Assembly: GCF_009738225.1 (NCBI RefSeq)
Contig: NZ_CP018187.1
Location: 196,501 to 260,500 of the forward strand
Direction: 5' to 3'
DNA length: 64,000 nucleotides
Source of the DNA: Streptococcus salivarius
Lineage (GTDB): Bacteria > Bacillota > Bacilli > Lactobacillales > Streptococcaceae
The notes under the pieces were generated by a model, which was not told the DNA's origin, did no database searches, and saw only the letters and a program-made list of their open reading frames with translations. Positions 37,417-46,036 of the stretch are shown in pieces. Position numbers and translations under genes: made by a program. Position 1 is the first letter of the stretch. The number at the start of each line of letters is the position of its first letter.

Positions 37417-38283
37417 ATGATATTACAAGCTAAAAACATCAGTAAACGGTATGGAAATCATCTAGCGGTTGATCATATTCACCTACAGTTTGAAAAGGGG
37501 ACGTTTAATGCGATTCTAGGACCAAATGGGGCGGGGAAATCAACGACGATTTCCATGTTGATTGGTTTGAAACAACCAACGCAAGGCGACATTATTTATG
37601 AACCCGGTACTAAAATTGGTGTGGTCTTCCAAACCAGTGTTTTAGATGAGATGCTGACGGTTAGGGAAAATCTGACCATTCGTGCCAGACAGTACAAAGG
37701 CCTAAAACCAAATCGTGTGTCTGATCTTATTGATCGACTAGGCCTATCAGCTTTCCAAAAGCAGAAATATGGAACGCTTTCAGGCGGCCAAAAGCGTCGG
37801 GTTGACATTGCGCGTGCTCTACTGCACGGTCCAGGCCTTTTGTTCTTAGATGAGCCAACGACAGGTTTAGACATTCAAACCCGGAAGTCTATTTGGGATT
37901 TGCTCTATCAATTGCAGAGAGAAGAGGGGATGACCGTTGTACTGACCACGCATTATCTTGATGAAGCAGATGAAGCTGATCAGATTTATATTGTGGACCA
38001 TGGGAAAGTGATTGCTCAAGGATCGGCATTAGATATTAAGAGTCAGTATGCAAAAAACATCTTGAAGATTCGCTTCAAGGAGATACAGCAGATAGAAAGT
38101 CTCAAAACTTCGGGAATGTCAGTAGAGCAACAAAGTCAATTGGAGTATGTTTTTCAACCCGATAGTGAAAGGGAAGCCATTGATTACCTGGCGCAAGTTA
38201 GAGATAAACTAGCCCATTTTGAGTTTCGTCCAGGGACCATGGATGATGCCTTTATTGCACTTACAGGAAGGGAGGTCCGCTAA
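37417..38283 (+). CDS. ABC transporter ATP-binding protein (ABC-2 type exporter)
   Basis: A 288-residue ATPase of the drug/antibiotic export type. It has Walker A GPNGAGKST, signature LSGGQKRRVDIARAL, Walker B LLFLDEPTTGLD and H-loop TTHYLDEA. The C-terminal 80 residues form the DrrA-like extension. AAGGAG precedes the ATG at 37417. The stop overlaps the permease start, so it is coupled. The operon continues with a LytTR regulator and a DUF3021 protein. Confidence 0.9.
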   Translation: MILQAKNISKRYGNHLAVDHIHLQFEKGTFNAILGPNGAGKSTTISMLIGLKQPTQGDIIYEPGTKIGVVFQTSVLDEMLTVRENLTIRARQYKGLKPNRVSDLIDRLGLSAFQKQKYGTLSGGQKRRVDIARALLHGPGLLFLDEPTTGLDIQTRKSIWDLLYQLQREEGMTVVLTTHYLDEADEADQIYIVDHGKVIAQGSALDIKSQYAKNILKIRFKEIQQIESLKTSGMSVEQQSQLEYVFQPDSEREAIDYLAQVRDKLAHFEFRPGTMDDAFIALTGREVR

Positions 38284-39125
38284 TGCTAGCCTTACTAAAG
38301 CGGAATTTTTTATTGTATTTTAGAAATCGTTCAGGGGTTTTCTTCTCCCTGTTGGGAGCCTTGATTTCCTTTGTTCTTTATATTATTTTTCTTCAAAAAA
38401 ATCTAACAGATGCTTGGGCTCAGCTCCCCAATAGTGGTCCTGTGTTAAATAATTGGCTAATGAGTGGAACGCTGGCTGTGACAGGGATTACGACAAGTCT
38501 GGCTGCCTTGACTCAGTTAGTAAAGGACCGTGAACATCAAGTAGATCAGGATCTTTATTTATCGGATCAAGGAATATGGCGGTTACCATCTTCATATCTA
38601 GCGAGTGCAATCATCATTTCTTTATCTATGCAGGTCCTTATGTATGTGCTGATGTGTGGCTATTTTAGAGAAGTTCCCAAACTATCCATACTACCTGAAG
38701 TTCTCCTCATTATGTTGCTTAGTAGCCTGCTTTCTAGCTTGGTGAATGCCATTTTTGTTCACTTTTTCCAATCAGTAGACAGTCTTGGGAAGTTTGCGAC
38801 CATAGTGGGTACAGCTTCTGGTTTTTTGGTAGGAACTTATGTACCTTTGGGCGTTCTACCTGATTTTGCTCAATTACTAATGAAATGTACCCCAGCAACT
38901 TATATTGCATCACTTTATCGGCAAGTCCTCATGAATGAAACATTAAGTGAGACTTTTAAAGGTCAAGATGATCTTCGTCAAGAGTTCCAAGAGAAAATGG
39001 GTGTTCAACTCAAGTGGCAAGAGTTGTTGACAAAGGAAAATACTTACCTTATAGTGTTAGGAGGTATTCTTCTAGTAGGCATTCTTTGGGCTATTTTAGT
39101 GAAAAAGTCTAGTAAGAAAAAATAA
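38283..39125 (+). CDS. ABC-2 type permease
   Basis: A 280-residue membrane protein with six predicted helices and the ABC-2 family layout: an N-terminal RNFLLYFRNRSGVFFSLLG helix, a central pair of helices, and the YVPLGVLPDFAQLLMKCTPATY loop before the last helices. It starts on the last base of the ATPase gene. Export of a peptide, drug or lipid is likely, but the substrate cannot be assigned. Confidence 0.88.
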   Translation: MLALLKRNFLLYFRNRSGVFFSLLGALISFVLYIIFLQKNLTDAWAQLPNSGPVLNNWLMSGTLAVTGITTSLAALTQLVKDREHQVDQDLYLSDQGIWRLPSSYLASAIIISLSMQVLMYVLMCGYFREVPKLSILPEVLLIMLLSSLLSSLVNAIFVHFFQSVDSLGKFATIVGTASGFLVGTYVPLGVLPDFAQLLMKCTPATYIASLYRQVLMNETLSETFKGQDDLRQEFQEKMGVQLKWQELLTKENTYLIVLGGILLVGILWAILVKKSSKKK

Positions 39126-39143
39126 GTGAGAGTTGGAATAGGA

Positions 39144-39599
39144 ATGAAACTTCGTTTTGAAGAAAAGTCAGATATTTCGACAAAGGACCCCTGTGTGGTT
39201 ATCCAAGCGGAGCGATTGTCTGATCAAGCACGAGAGGTAATGGATTACCTCGAACAATTTTCAGTTGTAAATCAAGTGGTGATTCCTATTAAAACGAATG
39301 ATCATTTGGTTATGGTAAAAATTGATGATATTATCCTAGCTGAGATTGATAAGAATGTGTTAACGATTTATACAATAGACAAAACCTATACGATGAAAGA
39401 GACACTGACAAACTTTCAGCATCGCATCAATCGTCGAAGTTTTTTACAGATATCACGTCATGCTGTTATGAATATAGACCATTTGGAATCCCTATCGGAT
39501 AGTTTTTCTGGCAATATGATGGCCAAAATGACAGGTGGAGTGAAGTCTAGTGTCAGCCGAAAATATGTCAAATCCTTGATGGATTATTTAGGGGTCTAG
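39144..39599 (+). CDS. LytTR-domain transcriptional regulator
   Basis: A 151-residue protein. Residues 55-150 form a LytTR DNA-binding domain (DDIILAEIDKNVLTIYT, FLQISRHAVMNIDHLESL, VSRKYVKSLMDYLG). There is no receiver domain, so it is not a response regulator. The ATG at 39144 has a GGA-type site upstream; a GTG at 39126 is possible. It is followed by a DUF3021 membrane protein, the layout of streptococcal LytTR regulatory systems in which the membrane protein restrains the activator. Confidence 0.85.
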   Translation: MKLRFEEKSDISTKDPCVVIQAERLSDQAREVMDYLEQFSVVNQVVIPIKTNDHLVMVKIDDIILAEIDKNVLTIYTIDKTYTMKETLTNFQHRINRRSFLQISRHAVMNIDHLESLSDSFSGNMMAKMTGGVKSSVSRKYVKSLMDYLGV

Positions 39600-39608
39600 G
39601 AGGAACCT

Positions 39609-40034
39609 ATGAAACGTTTTATTGCTTATTTTGTATCCGGCGTGAGAACGGGATCGTTCTTCTATCTTGCACTTCTTTTACTAGGTCAATTATTTCCCCA
39701 GATTATCTATCCAAAAGTTAGTGTGGGAAATATTTTAGCCCTCTTTATGATGAGCGGTTTGATGGGAATGCTCTCGTGGATTTTGGAAGACCTTGACCGT
39801 ATGTCGTATAGACTTAGAGTAATCTTGCATTTCTTGTTGACGGCGATTGTACTGATAGGGACTTGTCTAATAGCGGGTTGGATTGATGCTGTGCTGAATC
39901 CTATCATATGGATTGTCTTCATTTCCGTTTATATTATTATCTGGCTTTACCTCATTTGGCAAATGCATATGAGAACACAGCGTATTAATCAAGCCTTAAT
40001 ACATCGTCGAAGCCAGAAAAAGAAAGAAAAGTAA
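39609..40034 (+). CDS. DUF3021-family membrane protein
   Basis: A 141-residue protein with four membrane helices and a basic tail (HMRTQRINQALIHRRSQKKKEK). DUF3021 proteins are commonly encoded next to LytTR regulators and are thought to hold them inactive at the membrane. It lies nine bases after the LytTR gene, with GGAGG in the gap, and ends the ABC-LytTR operon. Confidence 0.82.
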   Translation: MKRFIAYFVSGVRTGSFFYLALLLLGQLFPQIIYPKVSVGNILALFMMSGLMGMLSWILEDLDRMSYRLRVILHFLLTAIVLIGTCLIAGWIDAVLNPIIWIVFISVYIIIWLYLIWQMHMRTQRINQALIHRRSQKKKEK

Positions 40035-40071
40035 GAAATTATACGAACCTCAAAAAAGACTCTTTTGCCCC

Positions 40072-40102
40072 TTGACCCTCACGCCACGTCATAGCCTATA
40101 CT
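40072..40102 (+). promoter_or_regulatory. MerR-type promoter with 19-bp spacer
   Basis: TTGACC (40072-40077) and TATACT (40097-40102) are separated by 19 bp, the overlong spacing that MerR proteins correct by bending DNA. It sits just before a MerR-family gene, so autoregulation is likely. Confidence 0.7.
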
Positions 40103-40123
40103 CTTAATCAGAGAGGAGTTCTA

Positions 40124-40834
40124 ATGAAATCTGTAAAAGAAGTGAGCCAACTATCAGGTGTCAGTGTGCGCACCCTTCATTATTATGATGAAATTGATTT
40201 GCTGAAACCATCAATTGTGGCTGAAAATGGTTACCGTTACTATAATCGCGATGCGGTTGTCCGTTTGCAGGAAATATTGCTTTACCGTGAGTTAGACTTT
40301 CCTCTAAAAAAAATTAAGGAAATCGTAGGTCAAGCAGGCTATGACAAAGTCCAAGCGCTTAAGGATCAAATCAAGCTTTTAGAGCTGAAAAAGTCCCATT
40401 TAGAAGCCGTCATAGCTCATGCTAAGGCCTTACAAATGGAGGAAGAAGAAATGTCATTTGAAGCATTTGATCAAAAAGCTATGGAAGAATTTCAGCAAGA
40501 AGCTCAGGCTAGATGGGGTCAGACAGAAGCTTATCAAGCTTTTGCGGCTAAGGGAGAGGAGCCCTTCCCTGAAGTCACAAAAGAGATGACTGCAATTATG
40601 TTTACTTTTGGACAGCTCAAGGAGTCTAATCCTGATGACAATAGTGTTCAGGAACAAGTAAAGGTGTTACAAGACTATATTAGTCAGCATTTTTATCCAT
40701 GTGACCAAACGGTATTAGCTGGTCTAGGTCAGATGTACCAAACAGATAATCGCTTTTCTAGTTTTATCGATAAAGTCGGGGGATCAGGGACTGCAGTTTT
40801 TCTCGCAGAAGCTATTCGTATTTATTGTCAATAA
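40124..40834 (+). CDS. MerR-family regulator with TipAS ligand domain
   Basis: A 236-residue activator. Residues 1-70 are the MerR winged helix (VKEVSQLSGVSVRTLHYYDEIDLLKPS with GYRYY), a coiled linker follows (about 75-110), and the C-terminal TipAS domain (about 120-235) has FYPCDQTVLAGLGQMY. TipAS domains bind thiopeptide antibiotics and other drugs. A GAGAGGAG site lies before the ATG. The 19-bp spacer promoter upstream fits MerR control. The nearby ABC exporters are candidate targets. Confidence 0.9.
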   Translation: MKSVKEVSQLSGVSVRTLHYYDEIDLLKPSIVAENGYRYYNRDAVVRLQEILLYRELDFPLKKIKEIVGQAGYDKVQALKDQIKLLELKKSHLEAVIAHAKALQMEEEEMSFEAFDQKAMEEFQQEAQARWGQTEAYQAFAAKGEEPFPEVTKEMTAIMFTFGQLKESNPDDNSVQEQVKVLQDYISQHFYPCDQTVLAGLGQMYQTDNRFSSFIDKVGGSGTAVFLAEAIRIYCQ

Positions 40835-40844
40835 ACTAAAGCCA

Positions 40845-40876
40845 AAGCCAAAGTCTTAAGGAATTTGGCTTTTTCT
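40845..40876 (+). terminator. Terminator of the merR-type gene
   Basis: AGCCAAA and TTTGGCT arms with an 11-base loop are followed by T residues. A duplicated AAAGCC at the left arm allows two registers. Confidence 0.8.
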
Positions 40877-40882
40877 CATGCC

Positions 40883-40913
40883 ATAGTGACATTTATGTCA
40901 CTATTTTTATAAT
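40883..40913 (+). promoter_or_regulatory. Promoter with palindromic operator before the MacB-like transporter
   Basis: ATAGTGACA and TGTCACTAT (40883-40904) form a perfect 9-bp inverted repeat with a four-base spacer. GTGACA at 40886-40891 can act as a -35 for TATAAT at 40908-40913 (16-bp spacer), so the palindrome covers the promoter. It could also act as a hairpin terminator because five T residues follow. A second TATAAT lies near 40925. Confidence 0.5.
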
Positions 40914-41052
40914 CATTTAATGTTTATAATTAATGTATCGTTTTAGAAGGCGATTAGTTAAGTGTTTCTGCTATTTTGCTTGAAATTTTCATGCAGATAA
41001 TCAGCTGAAATTTAACCAAACTCTAATTTAAATCAAATTTATGGAGGAAACC

Positions 41053-41736
41053 ATGTCCATTTTAACCATTGACCACATCTCAAAGTACTATGATCTCGAC
41101 GGTACGAACCAAGAGCGCGCTTTGAACGATGTTACACTTGAGATTGCACCAGCAAAGATCACTGCTATCTACGGTCCATCTGGCTGTGGTAAGACCAGTC
41201 TGCTCAGTATTATTAGCGGCTTGGATAGTCAGTATCAGGGAAATCTGTATTTCAAGAATCAGAACATGCGTGATTTTTCAGAGCGTGACCTGACCTATTT
41301 TAGAAAGGCCCATATTGGCTTTGTCTTTCAAAATTTCAATCTTATCCCTCATCAATCAGTCCTTGAAAATGTCAAGATGCCTCTTTACGTTAAAAATATG
41401 ACTGATAAAGAGATGATCGAGATTGCGGAAAAGGAGCTCAGCCGTCTTGGAATCGGAGAATTTATCAAGAAAAATGTTAAGCAGCTTTCTGGTGGGCAAA
41501 AACAACGTGTGGCCATTGCCCGTGCCCTAGTTAATAATCCAGAAATGATTGTGGCTGATGAACCGACTGGTTCTCTTGATTCTCAGTCTCAGGAAAATGT
41601 TCTCGAAATTTTTAAAGAGCTAGCTGAGGCAGGCAAAACTGTGATTATCGTAACCCATAACCCTGAAGTGGCGGATTATGCGGATGTTGTCATTAAAATG
41701 AAGGATGGTGAAGTCGTTGAAACAATCGAAAAATAA
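41053..41736 (+). CDS. MacB/LolD-type ABC transporter ATP-binding protein
   Basis: A 227-residue ATPase with Walker [11 protein letters not shown]-loop FQNFNLIPH, signature [15 protein letters not shown], Walker [13 protein letters not shown] and H-loop VTHN. The GGAGG before the ATG at 41053 decides the start. The next gene overlaps its end by 32 bases. Such ATPases partner FtsX-like permeases in peptide-antibiotic resistance, lipoprotein release or toxin export. Confidence 0.9.
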   Translation: MSILTIDHISKYYDLDGTNQERALNDVTLEIAPAKITAIYGPSGCGKTSLLSIISGLDSQYQGNLYFKNQNMRDFSERDLTYFRKAHIGFVFQNFNLIPHQSVLENVKMPLYVKNMTDKEMIEIAEKELSRLGIGEFIKKNVKQLSGGQKQRVAIARALVNNPEMIVADEPTGSLDSQSQENVLEIFKELAEAGKTVIIVTHNPEVADYADVVIKMKDGEVVETIEK

Positions 41737-43006
41737 GGGATTGACCCTCAAGAATAAACTTAAATTGTCATTGAGCAACTTTATGGAACGTAAGTGGCGT
41801 AATCTTTTGATTGCGACGGCAACTTCCATTGGTTTTATCGGTGTTTTAATTTCCTTTGGTTTGGGGAATGCTATTGTTGGTATGATTAATGACAGTACCG
41901 ATGGTGGTAACATTCCATCCCAAATTCAGATTAGTCTTAGTGCTAAATCAGCAGCCCGAGGGGTTCTAAATGCGGATGATGAGAAGTTTATTCGTAGTCA
42001 GATTAAGAGTGATGATATTAAATATTTGGAGAGCCCCTTTGGAATGAACATGGCAAGTCTTACCCTTGATGGTAAGACCATGGATTTCAGCAAGGACCTT
42101 CCTAACTATTCTCAGGTTATCAGTCTCTACAAGAACACAAAAATATCTACATCTCGCAATGGTAAGGATAAGATTTCAGCCGGGAAGCCTTTTAAATCCG
42201 CAGATGAAAAGGGATTAACCCTTCCGATGAGTTTTGTCAAACATTACAATGAAGAAACAGGGAAGAAGCTCAAGGCTAAAGACTTTATCGGAAAAGAAAT
42301 CTCAGCTCAGATTGTTGAAAATACTGCTGAGGGAACTAAAGTAGCAGATATCAAGACTAAGATTGTCCGTATTGTTGATGACAGCGAGGATGCTGAAGAG
42401 AGCAATAGCTATATGCCAGCCAAACAATTGGAAGAGTTGCTCAAAGAAAATGGCTTTACTAAAACAGTCTCTTACATGCTTTTGGAGCTTAAGAATCCAG
42501 CCAAGACTAAGGAAGTCACTAAAAAGTTACAGAAAAACAAGAAGTACCTAGTTCTTTCACAGCAGGCCATCCTCGATGTCATTATTAAATTCATCCGTGT
42601 TATCCAAGCACTCTTGATTATCCTTTCGTCACAAGCTATCCTAGTTTCAGCTGTCATGATTGGAATTATCATTTATATTAATATCATGCAACGCTCAAAA
42701 GAGATTGGTGTCATGAAGGCTGTCGGTTACCTTAATCGTGACGTGAAAGCTATCTTTGTTTATGAGGCACTCTGGATTACGGGTATCTCACTGGCTCTTG
42801 CCCTACTTGTATCACAGGGGATTGGAAGCTTGGCCAACATGATTGTTTCACATCTCTACCCAAGTGTCAGCAAGGTATTTGATCTAAATCTGACATCAAT
42901 TCTCATCATGTTTGGCTTCTCGCTCTTGATGGGCTATGTATCAGCCTACCTTCCAGCACGTAAAATCAGTAAAATGGACCCTGTCGAGTCACTAAGATAT
43001 GAATAG
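41705..43006 (+). CDS. FtsX-like ABC permease
   Basis: A 433-residue permease with one N-terminal helix (about residues 35-60), a large extracellular domain (about 60-290), and three C-terminal helices of the FtsX/MacB core containing SKEIGVMKAVGY and ending ARKISKMDPVESLRYE. It pairs with the overlapping ATPase gene. The start is uncertain: the ATG at 41705 has AAGGA too close, and GTG 41708 or TTG 41717 use that site with other spacing. The basic N-terminus ([10 protein letters not shown]) would be partly lost with later starts. Confidence 0.85.
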   Translation: MVKSLKQSKNKGLTLKNKLKLSLSNFMERKWRNLLIATATSIGFIGVLISFGLGNAIVGMINDSTDGGNIPSQIQISLSAKSAARGVLNADDEKFIRSQIKSDDIKYLESPFGMNMASLTLDGKTMDFSKDLPNYSQVISLYKNTKISTSRNGKDKISAGKPFKSADEKGLTLPMSFVKHYNEETGKKLKAKDFIGKEISAQIVENTAEGTKVADIKTKIVRIVDDSEDAEESNSYMPAKQLEELLKENGFTKTVSYMLLELKNPAKTKEVTKKLQKNKKYLVLSQQAILDVIIKFIRVIQALLIILSSQAILVSAVMIGIIIYINIMQRSKEIGVMKAVGYLNRDVKAIFVYEALWITGISLALALLVSQGIGSLANMIVSHLYPSVSKVFDLNLTSILIMFGFSLLMGYVSAYLPARKISKMDPVESLRYE

Positions 43007-43011
43007 AAATG

Positions 43012-43041
43012 AAGAGTAGTCTCACCAGGCTGCTCTTTTTT
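43012..43041 (+). terminator. Terminator of the MacB-like operon
   Basis: AAGAGTAG and CTGCTCTT arms (one G-T pair) are followed by six T residues. Confidence 0.82.
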
Positions 43042-43189
43042 GTCAAAATCATCAGTAGAATAATCGGAAAATCCAAACAATAATTAACTTTCTGAAAAGT
43101 GGAGACAATTGCCCAAAAATGCTATAATAGTCAACATATACAAGCTATTAGTAACAAAAAATAAGTACCTATTCGATTGGAGGAATTCC

Positions 43190-44644
43190 ATGTATAAAGA
43201 TGACAGTTTAACCTTGCACACTGACTTGTATCAAATCAATATGATGCAAGTCTACTTCAACCAAGGTATTCACAATAAAAAGGCCGTTTTCGAAGTTTAT
43301 TTCCGTCAACTTCCGTTTAAAAATGGCTTTGCTGTGTTCGCAGGTCTAGAACGTATTGTCAACTATCTTGAAAATCTGACTTTCTCAGAAACTGATATTG
43401 CTTATCTAAAAGAGTTAGCCTATCCTGAGGATTTTCTAGACTATCTAGCCAACCTAAAACTCGAGTTGACTATCAATTCAGCCCTTGAGGGTGATTTGGT
43501 ATTTGCGAATGAACCGATTTTCCAAGTGGAAGGTCCCTTGGCCCAGTGTCAGTTAGTAGAGACTGCCTTGCTAAATATCCTCAATTACCAGATTCTTATT
43601 GCTACCAAGGCAGCTCGCATTCGCTCTGTCATTGAAGATGCTCCTTTATTGGAGTTTGGGACACGTCGTGCACAAGAGATGGATGCAGCAATTTGGGGTA
43701 CCCGTGCAGCTGTGATTGGTGGTGCGGATGCGACATCAAATGTGCGTGCCGGTAAGATTTTCGGCATTCCAGTTTCTGGTACCCATGCCCATGCTCTCGT
43801 TCAAGCCTATGGCAACGATTATGATGCCTTTAAAGCCTATGCATCTACTCACAAGGACTGTGTATTCCTTGTAGATACCTATGATACCCTTAAGATTGGT
43901 GTTCCGAATGCTATTCGTGTAGCTAAAGAGCTAGGTGATAAAATCAATTTCTTGGGTGTTCGTCTTGATTCAGGTGACTTGGCTTATCTATCGAAGCAGG
44001 TCCGTAAGCAGTTGGATGCTGCCGGTTTCCCTGACGCCAAAATTTATGCTTCAAATGACCTTGATGAAAATACCATCCTCAACTTGAAGATGCAAAAGGC
44101 CAAGATCGATGTCTGGGGAGTGGGTACTAAGCTTATCACTGCCTATGATCAACCAGCCTTGGGTGCTGTCTACAAGATTGTCTCAATCGAGGATGATCAG
44201 GGTGTCATGCATGATACTATCAAATTGTCCAACAATGCTGAGAAGGTATCAACACCAGGTAAGAAGCAAGTGTGGCGTATTACGAGTCGTGCTAAGGGCA
44301 AATCAGAAGGTGACTATATCACTTTCGCAGACACGGATGTTAATGCTCTAGAAGAAATTAATATGTTCCACCCAACATACACCTACATTAATAAGACTGT
44401 TCGTGATTTTGATGCAGTGCCACTCTTGGTTCCAATCTACGACAAGGGGCAACTAATCTATGAGTTACCAAGTCTTGATGAAATCAAGGCCTATGCGACT
44501 AAGGAATTGGACGAACTTTGGAATGAGTATAAGCGCGTGCTTAACCCTCAAGATTATCCAGTTGACTTGGCTAAAGATGTCTGGGATAACAAGATGACCC
44601 TTATTGACAATGTACGAAAGAAAGCCCATGACTTGTCAGAGTAA
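43190..44644 (+). CDS. pncB: Nicotinate phosphoribosyltransferase
   Basis: A 484-residue enzyme that makes nicotinate mononucleotide from nicotinate, PRPP and ATP in NAD salvage. It has [10 protein letters not shown] near the N-terminus, the phosphorylated His region [13 protein letters not shown], and [18 protein letters not shown] with the phosphate-binding loop. The GGAGG before the ATG at 43190 sets the start; an earlier in-frame start overlaps the promoter (TATAAT near 43122). nadE follows ten bases on. Confidence 0.95.
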   Translation: MYKDDSLTLHTDLYQINMMQVYFNQGIHNKKAVFEVYFRQLPFKNGFAVFAGLERIVNYLENLTFSETDIAYLKELAYPEDFLDYLANLKLELTINSALEGDLVFANEPIFQVEGPLAQCQLVETALLNILNYQILIATKAARIRSVIEDAPLLEFGTRRAQEMDAAIWGTRAAVIGGADATSNVRAGKIFGIPVSGTHAHALVQAYGNDYDAFKAYASTHKDCVFLVDTYDTLKIGVPNAIRVAKELGDKINFLGVRLDSGDLAYLSKQVRKQLDAAGFPDAKIYASNDLDENTILNLKMQKAKIDVWGVGTKLITAYDQPALGAVYKIVSIEDDQGVMHDTIKLSNNAEKVSTPGKKQVWRITSRAKGKSEGDYITFADTDVNALEEINMFHPTYTYINKTVRDFDAVPLLVPIYDKGQLIYELPSLDEIKAYATKELDELWNEYKRVLNPQDYPVDLAKDVWDNKMTLIDNVRKKAHDLSE

Positions 44645-44654
44645 AAGGAGAATT

Positions 44655-45476
44655 ATGACTTTGCAAGAAACTATTATTGCTCAACTAGGCGTTAAACCTA
44701 GCATTGATCCAAAAGAAGAGATTCGAAAATCTGTTGATTTTTTGAAGGCTTATATGCTCAAACATCCTTTCCTTAAGTCTTATGTTTTAGGGATTTCCGG
44801 AGGTCAAGATTCTACCTTGGCTGGCCGTCTAGCCCAACTTGCCGTTGAAGAGCTTCGTGCAGAGACAGGGAAAGACTATCAGTTTATTGCCATTCGCTTG
44901 CCTTATGGAGTGCAGGCAGACGAGGATGATGCCCAACACGCCCTTGCTTTTATCAAGCCAGATGTGAGTCTTGCGGTTAACATTAAGGAAGCTGTTGATG
45001 GTCAGGTTGCGGAACTTGCCAAGGCAGGTGTAAGTATTTCTGACTTTAACAAGGGAAATATTAAGGCTCGTCAACGCATGATTACCCAATACGCAGTTGC
45101 GGGAGAAAATAGTGGGGCAGTTATCGGGACAGACCACGCCGCTGAGAACCTTACTGGCTTCTTCACAAAATTTGGCGATGGTGGTGCAGATATTTTGCCA
45201 CTCTTTCGTCTAAACAAGCGTCAAGGTGCAGCCCTTCTTGCAGAACTTGGTGCGGACAAGGCCCTTTATGAAAAAGTGCCAACAGCTGACTTGGAAGAGG
45301 ACAAACCAGGAATCGCTGATGAAGTGGCACTTGGAGTGACCTATCGTGAAATTGATGACTACCTTGAAGGTAAGGAAGTCTCAGCCAAAGCCCAGGAAAC
45401 TATTGAGACTTGGTGGCGTAAAGGTCAACACAAACGTCACTTGCCAATCACTATTTTTGATGATTTTTGGAAATAA
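44655..45476 (+). CDS. nadE: NH3-dependent NAD synthetase
   Basis: A 273-residue enzyme that amidates deamido-NAD using ammonia and ATP. The PP-loop [14 protein letters not shown] is at about residues 48-61, and [26 protein letters not shown] is the second signature. There is no glutaminase domain, so it is the short ammonia-dependent form. AAGGAG precedes the ATG. It forms an operon with pncB. Confidence 0.96.
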   Translation: MTLQETIIAQLGVKPSIDPKEEIRKSVDFLKAYMLKHPFLKSYVLGISGGQDSTLAGRLAQLAVEELRAETGKDYQFIAIRLPYGVQADEDDAQHALAFIKPDVSLAVNIKEAVDGQVAELAKAGVSISDFNKGNIKARQRMITQYAVAGENSGAVIGTDHAAENLTGFFTKFGDGGADILPLFRLNKRQGAALLAELGADKALYEKVPTADLEEDKPGIADEVALGVTYREIDDYLEGKEVSAKAQETIETWWRKGQHKRHLPITIFDDFWK

Positions 45477-45491
45477 GAGGAGAAATGAATT

Positions 45492-45935
45492 ATGATCAAA
45501 GCTTATATTGATTTTTGGAAGCGTGCTTTTGACTTTAGCGGACGTTCAACTCGTCCAGACTACTGGTGGGCTTACTTGGTTAATGTCATTATTATTACTA
45601 TTCTTACTGTTTTTTGTGTTCTTATTCCTTTCTTCAGTAATGTTGACCTTAGTGATCCAGCTCTGTTGAATAATCAGACTGAACTGCAAAAAATAATTAT
45701 TACCTATGCTTGGCCACTAATGCTTTTTAGCTTAATTGAACTTATCCCTCAATTGTCTCTACAAATCCGTCGTTTAAGAGATGCAGGCTTTCATCCGGCT
45801 TGGGTACTTCTAAGTTATATAGGGCTTGTACGAATTTTGGTTATCTTCTCATTGATTGGAAGCATTGTCCTCCTTATCATGTCTTGTCAACCAACGAAAC
45901 CAGTACCAGAAACGCAGTTTGATAAAGTTGAATAA
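45492..45935 (+). CDS. DUF805-family membrane protein
   Basis: A 147-residue protein with four membrane helices and the DUF805 marks FSGRSTRPDYWWAYL at the N-terminus and IRRLRDAGFHPAWVLL in the middle. The function is unknown. It starts 15 bases after nadE, so it shares the NAD-salvage transcript, and a terminator follows. GAGGAG lies nine bases upstream of the ATG. Confidence 0.9.
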   Translation: MIKAYIDFWKRAFDFSGRSTRPDYWWAYLVNVIIITILTVFCVLIPFFSNVDLSDPALLNNQTELQKIIITYAWPLMLFSLIELIPQLSLQIRRLRDAGFHPAWVLLSYIGLVRILVIFSLIGSIVLLIMSCQPTKPVPETQFDKVE

Positions 45936-45943
45936 GATTGTCG

Positions 45944-45973
45944 TAACTCTAGGTCAAACCTAGGGTTATTTTT
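45944..45973 (+). terminator. Terminator of the pncB-nadE operon
   Basis: AACTCTAGGT and ACCTAGGGTT form a 10-bp stem with a three-base loop, followed by T residues. Confidence 0.9.
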
Positions 45974-46036
45974 AAATTGAATTTTCAGAAATTAGTGATA
46001 AAATAGAGAGGAATAAGGCTTAAAAGGAGGAATCTT

